Source of the DNA: an uncultured Pseudomonadota bacterium
GTDB lineage: Bacteria; Desulfobacterota; Syntrophorhabdia; Syntrophorhabdales; Syntrophorhabdaceae
Assembly: GCA_937862865.1 (NCBI GenBank)
Contig: CALMFJ010000157.1
Coordinates: 1 to 43,824 of the forward strand
Length of the DNA: 43,824 nt
Reading direction: 5' to 3'
In this document: positions 16,325-24,045 of the stretch, one piece after another
How the letters are laid out: every line of letters starts with the position of its first letter
Numbering within the stretch: the stretch's first letter is position 1
Program-made: the position numbers and the translations under genes
Notes under the pieces: generated by a model
Database searches by the model: none
Seen by the model: the letters and a program-made list of their open reading frames with translations, nothing else
Told to the model about the DNA's origin: nothing

Positions 16325-17059
16325 ATGACACGCAAAGACCCGCTTGTGGACCTGTTGATACACGATCTTACGGGCCCCCTGTCAATCGTGCTGACCAGCG
16401 TCAACAACCTTCTGACGAAACAGGACAAGTGCGGCCCTTATACGGAATACCAGGTCGACACGCTAAAGCGCGCCCAGCGCAACGCCGAGAAGGCGAAGGC
16501 GCTCCTGCTCGAGATCATTGAGGTCTACAGGTCCGAGGAAGGTTTGTTCCGCAGCGAAAAATTCATGGTCGCCGATATTCTGAGGGAAGCCCTGTTCGAT
16601 GCCCTGGATATTGTAAATCCCGATATCAGCGAGGAGCTTTCCCGGGCCGGGAATGACTCGTTCAGGCAGGTCCTGTCCCGGAACGGGATCACAACAGAGC
16701 TGAGCGGACGGTACACAGCGGAACCCTTCAGCCACGATTCAAAAAAAATACGGCAGATACTGAGAAATCTCATATCGAATGCATTAAAGTATAGAAAGAC
16801 CATGATGAAGCTAACCCTGTCCGGGGACACCGACCTCGTTATATCCGTTGAAGACGATGGCGACGGTATCCCGAAAGAAAAACAGAACTACATATTCAAG
16901 CGTTTCTTTAACACGCAGAGCAAGAAAGAGACGCCCGACGGCCTCGGATTCGGGTTGTCATGCGTAAAACATATTGTTGAAAAGATGAAGGGTGATATAT
17001 CATTAGAAAGCGGTGAAGGTACAGGATCATGCTTTACCGTCCGCATACCGCCCCTTTGA
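16325..17059 (+). CDS. Soluble histidine kinase without sensor domain
   Basis: 244 aa, consisting only of HisKA (H13 in LLIHDLTGPLSIV) and HATPase_c (NLISNALKYR, DDGDGIPKEKQNYIFKRFF, GLGFGLSCVKHIVEKMKGDI). With no input domain of its own it may be driven by the preceding GAF kinase or act as a phosphatase or relay. It starts 16 nt after that kinase and is followed 35 nt later by a stand-alone receiver, so the three probably form one signalling chain. Confidence 0.88.
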   Translation: MTRKDPLVDLLIHDLTGPLSIVLTSVNNLLTKQDKCGPYTEYQVDTLKRAQRNAEKAKALLLEIIEVYRSEEGLFRSEKFMVADILREALFDALDIVNPDISEELSRAGNDSFRQVLSRNGITTELSGRYTAEPFSHDSKKIRQILRNLISNALKYRKTMMKLTLSGDTDLVISVEDDGDGIPKEKQNYIFKRFFNTQSKKETPDGLGFGLSCVKHIVEKMKGDISLESGEGTGSCFTVRIPPL

Positions 17060-17094
17060 CGTTGAACATGGACCAAAAATAAAAGGAGGTTATC

Positions 17095-17583
17095 ATGGCA
17101 CAATCAGTTCTTGATGGAAAACAAATACTGGCAGTAGACGACGAGCCCGATGTCCTCAAGGTACTTGAAGAAGAAATTATGGATTCGTGCCCGAAATGCA
17201 CTTTCGATAAAGCCACGAACTTCGAAGATGCCTCAAAACTCATAGAGACGAAGAATTATGATATTGTTGTCCTGGATATCATGGGCGTACGCGGCTTCGA
17301 CCTCCTCGACATGGCCGTCAGGAAAAACATGAAGGTCGCCATGCTCACGGCACATGCGTTAAGCCCCGAGGCGCTCAAGAAATCCTACGACATGAAAGCC
17401 CGCGCGTACCTCCCGAAGGATAAGCTCGGCGAGGTGGTCCCCTTCCTCGAAGACGTCCTGACAACAGATTTTCAGTCCGGCTGGACAAAGCTCTTCGAAA
17501 AACTCCACGGCTTCTTCACGGACAGGTTCGAATCCGACTGGGAAAAGAAGACCGGCCTGACCTGGAGGGAATGGCAGAGGTAA
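17095..17583 (+). CDS. Single-domain response regulator with C-terminal extension
   Basis: 162 aa. Receiver domain with acidic pocket VDDEPD, phospho-acceptor D61 (VVLDIMGVRGFDL), LTAHA and the conserved Lys in YLPKDKLGEV. A 40-residue Trp-rich tail (FQSGWTKLFEKLHGFF...GLTWREWQR) follows, with no DNA-binding motif, so the output is likely protein contact rather than transcription. It has a strong ribosome binding site, AAAGGAGG, 6 nt before the ATG, so it is probably made in excess over the two kinases. Last gene of the mla-signalling operon, followed by an intrinsic terminator. Confidence 0.9.
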   Translation: MAQSVLDGKQILAVDDEPDVLKVLEEEIMDSCPKCTFDKATNFEDASKLIETKNYDIVVLDIMGVRGFDLLDMAVRKNMKVAMLTAHALSPEALKKSYDMKARAYLPKDKLGEVVPFLEDVLTTDFQSGWTKLFEKLHGFFTDRFESDWEKKTGLTWREWQR

Positions 17584-17602
17584 AAAAACAGGTGCAATAA
17601 TC

Positions 17603-17626
17603 AACGGGCCTCCGGGCCCGTTTTTT
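17603..17626 (+). terminator. Rho-independent terminator of the mla-signalling operon
   Basis: AACGGGCC / GGCCCGTT, perfect 8-bp stem with TCCG loop, stem ending in TT and continuing into TTTT. It is 20 nt after the response regulator stop and abuts a heptad repeat arm at 17627. Confidence 0.92.
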
Positions 17627-17765
17627 CGTTCTACGTTCCGCGTTCTGCGTTGTACGTTAAAGAAATAAGAATCTTCTTGTAATTCAAGGGTTAAAGGCTA
17701 TTTTCCCGCACCAGTGCTTTTGTCTTAGTATTGAACGTAGAACGCAGAACGCGGAACGTAGAACG
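17627..17765. repeat. Near-perfect 32-bp inverted heptad repeat pair
   Basis: Left arm 17627-17658 and right arm 17734-17765 are reverse complements with one mismatch in 32, each built of four and a half 7-bp units (AACGTAG, AACGCAG, AACGCGG, AACGTAG read from the right arm). They enclose about 75 nt of AT-richer sequence with no other recognisable feature. The unit order, including the variant units, is mirrored between the arms. Confidence 0.93.
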
Positions 17766-17779
17766 GTTTCTTCCCTTCC

Positions 17780-17808
17780 TTGATTTACCCCCCATTTTGA
17801 GGTAGATT
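17780..17808 (+). promoter_or_regulatory. Sigma-70-type promoter of trpS
   Basis: TTGATT (17780-17785), 17-nt spacer, TAGATT (17803-17808). It starts just 14 nt after the repeat arm and leaves a leader of about 33 nt with a GGAGG ribosome binding site. No T-box or Trp leader is visible. Confidence 0.6.
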
Positions 17809-17847
17809 ACACACGGTTTACTGAAGAACATCGGAGGATTATTGACC

Positions 17848-18828
17848 ATGAAGCGGATATTCAGCGGCATTCAGCCGACCGGGGAGATACATCTTGGCAA
17901 TTATGTCGGGGCGATCAGGAACTGGGTCTATCTCCAGGAGGAATACGACTGCATCTTCTGCGTGGTCGACTACCATGCGATAACAATAGACTATCCCGTC
18001 GAGGAAATGGCACGGCGCACGCTTGAAACAGGGCTTATCCTGCTCGCCTGCGGGCTGTCTCCCGAAAAAGCGAAGATATTCGTCCAATCGCATGTGCCTG
18101 AGCATACCGAGCTTGCCTGGATCTTCAATACCGTGACGCCGATCGGCGAGGTCGAGCGGATGACGCAGTTCAAGGACAAGGCGAAGCAGCACCGCTCGAA
18201 CATCAACATGGGCCTTATGGATTACCCGGTCCTCCAGGCCGCCGATATCCTCCTTTACAAGGCAGGGTTCGTCCCGGTCGGCGAGGACCAGGTGCAGCAT
18301 ATTGAGCTTTCACGCGAGGTCGCACGAAAATTCAACAGCCGGTTCGGCGATGTCTTTCCGGAACCCCGGGAGTTACTGTCAATGGCGCCGCGCATCCTGG
18401 GCGTCGACGGCCAGGCGAAGATGTCAAAGTCGCTCGGCAATTTCATCGGGGTCCTTGAAGAGGACGACAGCACCTGGGAAAAGCTCCGCACGGCGGTGAC
18501 AGACGTCAACCGGGTGCGCAGGACCGACCCGGGCGATCCGAATGTCTGCAACATTTACACGATCCACCGCGCATTTTCTGAGAACAGCACTCTCATCGAG
18601 ATCGACAGGGGCTGCACCACCGCCGGGATAGGCTGCATCGACTGCAAGAAGATGCTCTTCGAGAACCTGAAGAAGGAGCTCACCCCCATCCGCGAGAGGG
18701 CCCGCGAACTCGCAGCGAACACGGATCACGTGAAAGACGTCCTGAGCCAGGGCGCCCGGGCGTGCAGGGAAATAGCCGACGTGACGATGGACGAGGTCCG
18801 CACGGTCATGGGGCTTTACGTCCCATGA
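17848..18828 (+). CDS. trpS: Tryptophanyl-tRNA synthetase with candidate Fe-S motif
   Basis: Class I synthetase of 326 aa charging tRNA-Trp. The HIGH-type motif is HLGN in GEIHLGNYVGAI and the KMSKS motif is present as written (AKMSKSLGN). Cysteines C234, C256, C263 and C266 form C-X21-C-X6-C-X2-C, close to the C-X22-C-X6-C-X2-C motif that binds a [4Fe-4S] cluster in Thermotoga maritima TrpRS; the cluster is a prediction here. ATG 17848 is preferred over an in-frame TTG at 17842, with GGAGG at 17833-17837. It is monocistronic between two heptad repeat sites; the left arm of the next one begins at the base after the stop codon. Confidence 0.95.
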   Translation: MKRIFSGIQPTGEIHLGNYVGAIRNWVYLQEEYDCIFCVVDYHAITIDYPVEEMARRTLETGLILLACGLSPEKAKIFVQSHVPEHTELAWIFNTVTPIGEVERMTQFKDKAKQHRSNINMGLMDYPVLQAADILLYKAGFVPVGEDQVQHIELSREVARKFNSRFGDVFPEPRELLSMAPRILGVDGQAKMSKSLGNFIGVLEEDDSTWEKLRTAVTDVNRVRRTDPGDPNVCNIYTIHRAFSENSTLIEIDRGCTTAGIGCIDCKKMLFENLKKELTPIRERARELAANTDHVKDVLSQGARACREIADVTMDEVRTVMGLYVP

Positions 18829-18895
18829 CGTTCTGCGTTCTGCGTTTTCATTCTCCCGGTTTTTTAACGTAGAACCCGGAACGCGGAACGTAGAG
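18829..18895. repeat. Inverted heptad repeat pair, short loop
   Basis: Left arm 18829-18848 (CGTTCTG units) starts immediately after the trpS stop; right arm 18866-18895 (AACGTAG, AACCCGG, AACGCGG, AACGTAG). The loop is only 17 nt, so this copy could act as a trpS 3' hairpin. Confidence 0.88.
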
Positions 18896-18912
18896 CCTGT
18901 TTTTTTGTTTGG

Positions 18913-18941
18913 TTGACAAATCATGGTTAAGCTATTAGTAT
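18913..18941 (+). promoter_or_regulatory. Sigma-70-type promoter of the ftsB-like operon
   Basis: TTGACA (perfect -35, 18913-18918), 17-nt spacer, TAGTAT (18936-18941). The -10 box ends 9 nt before the ATG. Confidence 0.72.
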
Positions 18942-18950
18942 TAAAGGAGC

Positions 18951-19229
18951 ATGTTGGAGAATCCCGTAAAGAAATACGGATTTATAATATTCCTCTCAAC
19001 GATTTTCTTTCACCTTGTTCTCATGGACGGGGGGATATACGACCTTTTAAAGGTCAAGCTGCAAACGAGATCGGCAAAATTATCTGTCATGCGGGTCGAA
19101 GAAGAGAATGCGGCACTTTCCCGGGAGCTTCGCAGGATAAAGGAAGACGACCAGTACCTGGAAGAGATGGTTCGAAAGAAATACGGTCTTGTACGTGAAG
19201 GGGAAAAGGTGTACAGGGTTGAACCATGA
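18951..19229 (+). CDS. FtsB/DivIC-like septum formation initiator
   Basis: 92-aa bitopic membrane protein: short cytoplasmic N-terminus, one membrane segment (about residues 10-26, FIIFLSTIFFHLVLM), then a coiled coil (about 35-70) and a C-terminal MVRKKYGLVREGEKVYRVE, the family signature. FtsB/DivIC proteins link FtsL and FtsQ in the divisome. GGAG ends only 1 nt before the ATG, which is too close for a normal ribosome binding site; a TTG at 18954 would have 4-nt spacing, and the promoter position hints at leaderless initiation at 18951. Its stop overlaps the next start as ATGA. Confidence 0.85.
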   Translation: MLENPVKKYGFIIFLSTIFFHLVLMDGGIYDLLKVKLQTRSAKLSVMRVEEENAALSRELRRIKEDDQYLEEMVRKKYGLVREGEKVYRVEP

Positions 19230-20101
19230 AATACGAAGGAACGATTTACAGGCCCCCGAGCGAGGCAGACAGCCTCATTCTGCAGGTGACGATCGGCTGT
19301 TCCCACAATAAGTGCACATTCTGCGGTTCTTACAAAGACAAGAAATTCCGGGTACGCACGTTTGAAGAGATAGCCGAGGACGTGCAGGAAGCGAAGCAGT
19401 ACGCGCGCTACATAAGAAAGGTCTTTCTCGCCGACGGCGATGCGCTCATCATCCCCCAGAAAAGGCTCCTGCCGATAGTTCAGCTTGTCAGGGATGCCTT
19501 TCCCAGGCTCGAAAGGATAGGCGTCTACGGCAATACCAAGTCGATACTCAAGAAATCGGTTGAAGAGCTGAAAGAGCTAAAGGACCTTGGCGTGGGGATC
19601 GTCTACCTCGGGGTCGAATCGGGCGATCAGGTTGTCCTCGACAGGGTATGCAAGGGCACGCTCCTCGACAAGACCGCGGAGGCTGCACAGAAGGTGAAGG
19701 ATGCCGGGATGCTCCTTTCCGTGACCGTCCTGCTCGGCTTGGGCGGTGTCGAGAGAAGCAGGATGCACGCGGAAGAGACAGGCAAGTTCTTAAGCAGGAT
19801 AAAACCGGATTACGCCGGGGCCCTCAGCGTCATCGTGGTGCCCGGCACGGTGCTTGCCGACGAGATCAAGAAGGGCACGTTCGTGGTCCCGGATCCTTAC
19901 ATGCTGCTCGAAGAGCTCTACATCATGATCGAGAACACGAATGTCGACCACACGTACTTCGCGTCAAACCATGCATCGAATTATCTTCCGGTCAAGGCGT
20001 GGCTTCCCGAAGAAAAAGAAAAGACCTTGAAAGCTATAAAACACGTCCTTGCGGAACGTGACCCGTCAATGCTCAGGCCCGAATTCATGAGGGCCCTGTG
20101 A
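19226..20101 (+). CDS. Radical SAM protein with CX4CX2C cluster motif
   Basis: 291 aa. The N-terminal motif is GCSHNKCTFC (C25, C30, C33), spacing CX4CX2C instead of the standard CX3CX2C, in a family with a HemN/Elp3-like barrel (YLGVESGD at the SAM-binding strand, VTVLLGLGGVE). No accessory Cys cluster or B12 domain is present. The substrate is unknown. It is coupled to the FtsB-like gene by an ATGA overlap and to the thioesterase gene by a 1-nt overlap (TGATG). I cannot assign a pathway from the neighbours. Confidence 0.85.
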   Translation: MKYEGTIYRPPSEADSLILQVTIGCSHNKCTFCGSYKDKKFRVRTFEEIAEDVQEAKQYARYIRKVFLADGDALIIPQKRLLPIVQLVRDAFPRLERIGVYGNTKSILKKSVEELKELKDLGVGIVYLGVESGDQVVLDRVCKGTLLDKTAEAAQKVKDAGMLLSVTVLLGLGGVERSRMHAEETGKFLSRIKPDYAGALSVIVVPGTVLADEIKKGTFVVPDPYMLLEELYIMIENTNVDHTYFASNHASNYLPVKAWLPEEKEKTLKAIKHVLAERDPSMLRPEFMRAL

Positions 20102-20532
20102 TGAACGAAAAAGCCGGCCACGGCGATCTCGCATTTGTCGAGACGCCGATACGTGTCCGGTACGCCGACACGGACCAGATGGGTGTCGTTTACTACGGCA
20201 ACTATCCTGCGTTCTTCGAAGTCGGGCGCAGCGAGTACATGCGGCAGAAAGGATACCCTTACAGGGACGTGGAGGAAATGGGGTATTACTTCGTCGTCGT
20301 GGGCCTCGAGGCCAAATATTACGGGAACGCGACATACGATGACATCGTCATCGTAAAGACCAGGGTGACGGAGGTCAAGTCGCGGGGCATCACGTTCCAT
20401 TACGTGGTGACGCGGGACGGTACGCTGGTCGTCGAAGGGAGCACAAAACATATCTGCGTCAACAGCGACAAAAAACCTGTCACGATACCTCAAAAGGTCA
20501 TAGAAATATTTCGAGATGGCCGAACCGCATAA
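20101..20532 (+). CDS. YbgC/FadM-type acyl-CoA thioesterase (4HBT, hotdog fold)
   Basis: 143 aa, single hotdog domain of the 4-hydroxybenzoyl-CoA thioesterase family. The catalytic segment is VRYADTDQMGVVYYGNYPAFFEVGRSEYMR, with the Asp in DTDQMG. Likely cleaves acyl-CoA in the cytoplasm; chain length cannot be inferred. The ATG at 20101 overlaps the previous stop; a GTG one codon earlier is also open. Overlaps the following glycosyltransferase gene by 17 nt, so it belongs to the transcript entering the LPS cluster. Confidence 0.9.
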   Translation: MNEKAGHGDLAFVETPIRVRYADTDQMGVVYYGNYPAFFEVGRSEYMRQKGYPYRDVEEMGYYFVVVGLEAKYYGNATYDDIVIVKTRVTEVKSRGITFHYVVTRDGTLVVEGSTKHICVNSDKKPVTIPQKVIEIFRDGRTA

Positions 20533-21577
20533 TATCCTGGTCATTCGCTTGAGTTCCCTGGGCGACGTCCTCATGAGTGTTCCTGCGGTGCGGGCATTGC
20601 GGCGGCGGTTCCCGAACGCGCACATATCGTGGCTTGCGGAAGGGTCGGTGGCCGGCATCCTCGCCCAGCAGGATTTTATCGACGATGTCATTTACTTCCC
20701 GCGCGGCGCCGTTTCCCGGCATCTCAAAACGGGCCACCTGCCGACGACAGCGTATATCCTCAAGGATTTCCTGAAAACCTTGCGGCAGCGCAAATATGAT
20801 CTCATCATCGACTTTCACGGAATCGCGAAGAGCGTGGCGATGATGCTGCTTGCCCGGGGAGGCAGGACGGTCGGCTTCGGCACCATGTTTGCGAAGGACA
20901 TGAGTCACGTGTTCTACCGTGAAAAAATAAAAGGGGTTGAAAAGCGCATCCACAAGGTGGACCGGAACATGCTCATCGCCAGTTTTATGGGATGCACCGA
21001 ACCGGCGCCCGACCTTCCGCTTCGGGCCCACGACGAGGCCCGGTGCTACATACATGATTTTTTCCGGTCGCACAATATCAAGTCGCCCGTTTTTGCCGTG
21101 AACCCTTTCGCGAGCAAGGATTCGGCGTTCAAGAGATGGCCCCTCGAACGGTACGCGGACCTGGCCCGGAAGATAAGAGAGAGCGGCATGGGCCCGGTCG
21201 TGATCATATGGGGCCCGGGCGAGCGCGAAGAGGCGACGAGGCTTGCCGCCATGGCGGGAGAAGGCGTGGAGCTGGCCTGCCAGACCGATATTGCCCAGCT
21301 GTACGCCCTGCTCTCGGAGTGCTCCGCCTACATCGGCGGCGACACGGGCACAACGCATCTCGCCTCGGCCGCGCAGATACCCGTGATAAGCCTTTTCGGG
21401 CCGACGGATTTCATCGTGAACCGTCCTTACTCCCGCAAGAGCGTAATCATCCGGAAGGACATGCCGTGCAGCCCGTGCAAGAACAAACACTGTAAAACAC
21501 GGGAATGCCTCACGGGCATATCGGTCGATGAAGTTTTCGAGGCGGTCAGAAAAATCATTTCGGGGGACGAGGCATAA
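20516..21577 (+). CDS. ADP-heptose:LPS heptosyltransferase (GT9)
   Basis: 353 aa, glycosyltransferase family 9, GT-B fold. N-terminal ILVIRLSSLGDVLMSVPAVRAL is the typical acceptor-side loop; GGDTGTTHLASAAQIPVISLFGPTD is the donor ADP-heptose site; a C-terminal CSPCKNKHCKTRECL Cys cluster is typical of the WaaC/WaaF/WaaQ group. Adds heptose to the LPS inner core on the cytoplasmic face of the inner membrane. The following genes include a second GT9 and both ADP-heptose synthesis genes. It cannot be assigned to heptose I or II from sequence alone. Confidence 0.92.
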   Translation: MAEPHNILVIRLSSLGDVLMSVPAVRALRRRFPNAHISWLAEGSVAGILAQQDFIDDVIYFPRGAVSRHLKTGHLPTTAYILKDFLKTLRQRKYDLIIDFHGIAKSVAMMLLARGGRTVGFGTMFAKDMSHVFYREKIKGVEKRIHKVDRNMLIASFMGCTEPAPDLPLRAHDEARCYIHDFFRSHNIKSPVFAVNPFASKDSAFKRWPLERYADLARKIRESGMGPVVIIWGPGEREEATRLAAMAGEGVELACQTDIAQLYALLSECSAYIGGDTGTTHLASAAQIPVISLFGPTDFIVNRPYSRKSVIIRKDMPCSPCKNKHCKTRECLTGISVDEVFEAVRKIISGDEA

Positions 21578-21578
21578 A

Positions 21579-23081
21579 ATGCGTATTTTGTTCATTTATC
21601 CCAATATAAACACCCAGGTAGGGTTCAATTACGGTATTGCATACATATCCGGCCTTCTCAAGGAAAGAGGCATCACGACCGGGCTGATCAACATAAACGA
21701 AAAACTCGGGTATCCCCTCGACCTTGACCGCATAAGAAAGGACGTGTTGGCGTTCAAGCCGGATATGATCGGTTTTTCCGTACTGACGAACCAGTACAAG
21801 TACGCTCTCGAGATAGCGCGTGACATAAAGCGATACACGGATGTGCCGGTCCTTTTCGGCGGGATACACGTGACGATGGACCCTGCTGAGACGCTGATGC
21901 ATGACGAGGTCGACCTCATCTGCGTCGGCGAAGGTGAGGAGGCCCTCGCAGAGCTCCTGGAAAAAGGCGGCCCCGCGGGCGTCAGGAACATCGGTCGCAA
22001 AGAGAACGGCAAACCCGTGATCGAGCCCTTGCGCCCCTACACCGATATAAGTAAACTGCCGTTTAAGGACTACGAGATCTTCGATTTCCAGAAAATGATC
22101 GACGCGAAGGACGGCTGGGTCGGGCTTACGGCATCCAGGGGCTGCCCCTTCCGCTGCACGTACTGTCTCAATCACAAGATAATCGATATCTACAAGGGCA
22201 GCGGCCATATGCCGAGGGGCTACATACGCAGGCACACGGTCGACCAGATGATAGGGGAGATCGAGTATCTCCTGAAAAACTATTCGCGCATAACGATGTT
22301 CATATTCGACGACGATATCTTCACCTTCGACAAGGTGTGGCTCAAGGAATTCACGGAGCGCTACCGGTCGATCACGGGCCTTCCTTTCGTCTGCAACGCC
22401 CACGCGAGGATATTCGACGACGAGACAGCATCCCTGCTCAAGAACGCGGGCTGCCGCATCGTCAAGTTCGGGCTCGAGAGCGGCAGCGACCGGATACGCC
22501 GCAGGGTCCTCCAGAGATACATGTCGAACCGGCATATAGCGGACGCGTTTTCGACGGCGGAAAAACACGGGCTGCACACATCGGCTTTCGTCATGCTGGG
22601 CCTCCCCTACGAGACGGTCGAAGATATCCGCGACACCGTGGACCTCCTCGCCGAGATCAAGCCGGGGCGTTTCAGATGGTCGCTCTTCTTTCCCTTTGTC
22701 GGGACAAAGGCTTACAGCATAGCCGAATCTTCCGGCCAGATCGACATGGGGCGCATGGAACAGCTCGACAACTTTACCGATGAGACATGCATGAAGCTCG
22801 GGGACGATGTCGACCTTTACTGCGACAAGGTAAAATCGATCCTCTGCGCCTTTGTCAACGCCCGTTCTGGTTTAAAGCACACCGAAGGGTTCCGGCACCT
22901 CATTGACGAGATAGAATCCATGGACTTAAGCTCCTGGCAGGGCAAAAAGGAAACTATTTTCAAGATAATAGAGGAGCTCAACGAAGAGATGGAAAAATCG
23001 GGAGGACTCCATTATACTGTGAAATACAATCCTTTTATGGGCGTACGAAGTGACTGGAAAGACGATAGTATATCTTCCTAA
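21579..23081 (+). CDS. B12-binding-domain radical SAM protein in the LPS cluster
   Basis: 500 aa. An N-terminal cobalamin-binding-type domain (about residues 1-140, RILFIYPNINTQVGFNYGIAYISGLLKERG; PVLFGGIHVTMDPAETL), then radical SAM domain with C189-X3-C193-X2-C196 (SRGCPFRCTYCLNH) and an AdoMet-site strand VKFGLESGSDRIRR. Such proteins do methylations, ring closures or rearrangements. The base-off motif DxHxxG is not evident, so B12 may not be bound in the usual way. It starts 1 nt after the first heptosyltransferase and overlaps the second by 32 nt, which strongly suggests a role in LPS or lipid A modification. Confidence 0.88.
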   Translation: MRILFIYPNINTQVGFNYGIAYISGLLKERGITTGLININEKLGYPLDLDRIRKDVLAFKPDMIGFSVLTNQYKYALEIARDIKRYTDVPVLFGGIHVTMDPAETLMHDEVDLICVGEGEEALAELLEKGGPAGVRNIGRKENGKPVIEPLRPYTDISKLPFKDYEIFDFQKMIDAKDGWVGLTASRGCPFRCTYCLNHKIIDIYKGSGHMPRGYIRRHTVDQMIGEIEYLLKNYSRITMFIFDDDIFTFDKVWLKEFTERYRSITGLPFVCNAHARIFDDETASLLKNAGCRIVKFGLESGSDRIRRRVLQRYMSNRHIADAFSTAEKHGLHTSAFVMLGLPYETVEDIRDTVDLLAEIKPGRFRWSLFFPFVGTKAYSIAESSGQIDMGRMEQLDNFTDETCMKLGDDVDLYCDKVKSILCAFVNARSGLKHTEGFRHLIDEIESMDLSSWQGKKETIFKIIEELNEEMEKSGGLHYTVKYNPFMGVRSDWKDDSISS

Positions 23082-24045
23082 CTGGCTGGGCGACATGGTA
23101 ATGGCTGTGCCGTTCCTCTATGCCCTGAGGAAGGGCCTCCGTGATGAGCTGTGGGTCATCGGCAAGGAAAGTGCGGTCCATCTCTACAACGGCCTCGACC
23201 TTTTCGACCGTTTCGTGCCCGTCGGGAAAGGGGGGTTGTCCTTTTTCATCGATGCGGGCAACCAGCTCAGGAAGATGAACTTCGCCCGGGCAATAGCCAT
23301 GCCCCATTCGTTCCGGTCCGCCCTGTTCTTCTGCAACCTCAGGGTCCGCGAGATCATAGGGTACGCGCGCAACAGGCGGGGCTTTATCCTGAGCCGGAAG
23401 ATCGAGGAAAACCCGGGTATCGAACCCACCGTCCAGCATTACCTGAAGATATCCGATGCCCTGGGCGTACCCCGTGCGATCGACGCACCCATTCTCGCCA
23501 TCACGCCTGATGAAGAAAACAGGTTCGACCAGGAGTTTGCGCATGTCGCGCGGCCTTTTGCCGTCATGGTCGTGGGGGCCCAGTACGGGCCATCGAAATG
23601 CTGGCCCGCCGGTTATTTTTCGGAACTCGCCGACAGCATGATCGAAAAATACGATCTGAACGTGTACATGCTTCCCGGGCGGGATGAGCGCGCCATCGCG
23701 GACAGGGTGTACGCCGGGATACAGCGTAAAGACCGGGCCGGCATCCTGTCGATGAATATACGGGACATGAAGGTATGCCTGTCGCGTGCGGACGTTGTCG
23801 TAAGCAATGACACGGGGCCGCGCCACGTCTCGGCCGCCCTCTCGGTACCGACGATCGTCTTCGCGGGGCCGATGGATGAAGAATATACGGCCTATTCGAG
23901 CCCGTCGACGCGGATCCTGTCGAAGGATATGCCGTGCCGTCCCTGCAACAGGAAGAAATGCGAAAAGGGCCATGAGTGCATGACGGAGATAAAACCCCAG
24001 GAAGTTGCTGGAATAGTGGGAGACATCATTGGGAAAAAGATCTGA
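23050..24045 (+). CDS. ADP-heptose:LPS heptosyltransferase (GT9), second copy
   Basis: 331 aa, family 9. N-terminal TIVYLPNWLGDMVMAVPFLYAL, ADP-heptose binding SNDTGPRHVSAALSVPTIVFAGP and C-terminal CRPCNRKKCEKGHECM. The PNWLGDxVMAxP form is typical of WaaF (heptosyltransferase II). Starts with GTG inside the end of the radical SAM gene. Followed by hldA with a 17-nt overlap. Confidence 0.91.
   Translation: MTGKTIVYLPNWLGDMVMAVPFLYALRKGLRDELWVIGKESAVHLYNGLDLFDRFVPVGKGGLSFFIDAGNQLRKMNFARAIAMPHSFRSALFFCNLRVREIIGYARNRRGFILSRKIEENPGIEPTVQHYLKISDALGVPRAIDAPILAITPDEENRFDQEFAHVARPFAVMVVGAQYGPSKCWPAGYFSELADSMIEKYDLNVYMLPGRDERAIADRVYAGIQRKDRAGILSMNIRDMKVCLSRADVVVSNDTGPRHVSAALSVPTIVFAGPMDEEYTAYSSPSTRILSKDMPCRPCNRKKCEKGHECMTEIKPQEVAGIVGDIIGKKI

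Noticed and set aside
20498-21595. Long minus-strand frame opposite the first heptosyltransferase (365 aa)
   Set aside because: Antisense shadow; the plus-strand GT9 is complete and the reverse product has a composition typical of reversed coding sequence.
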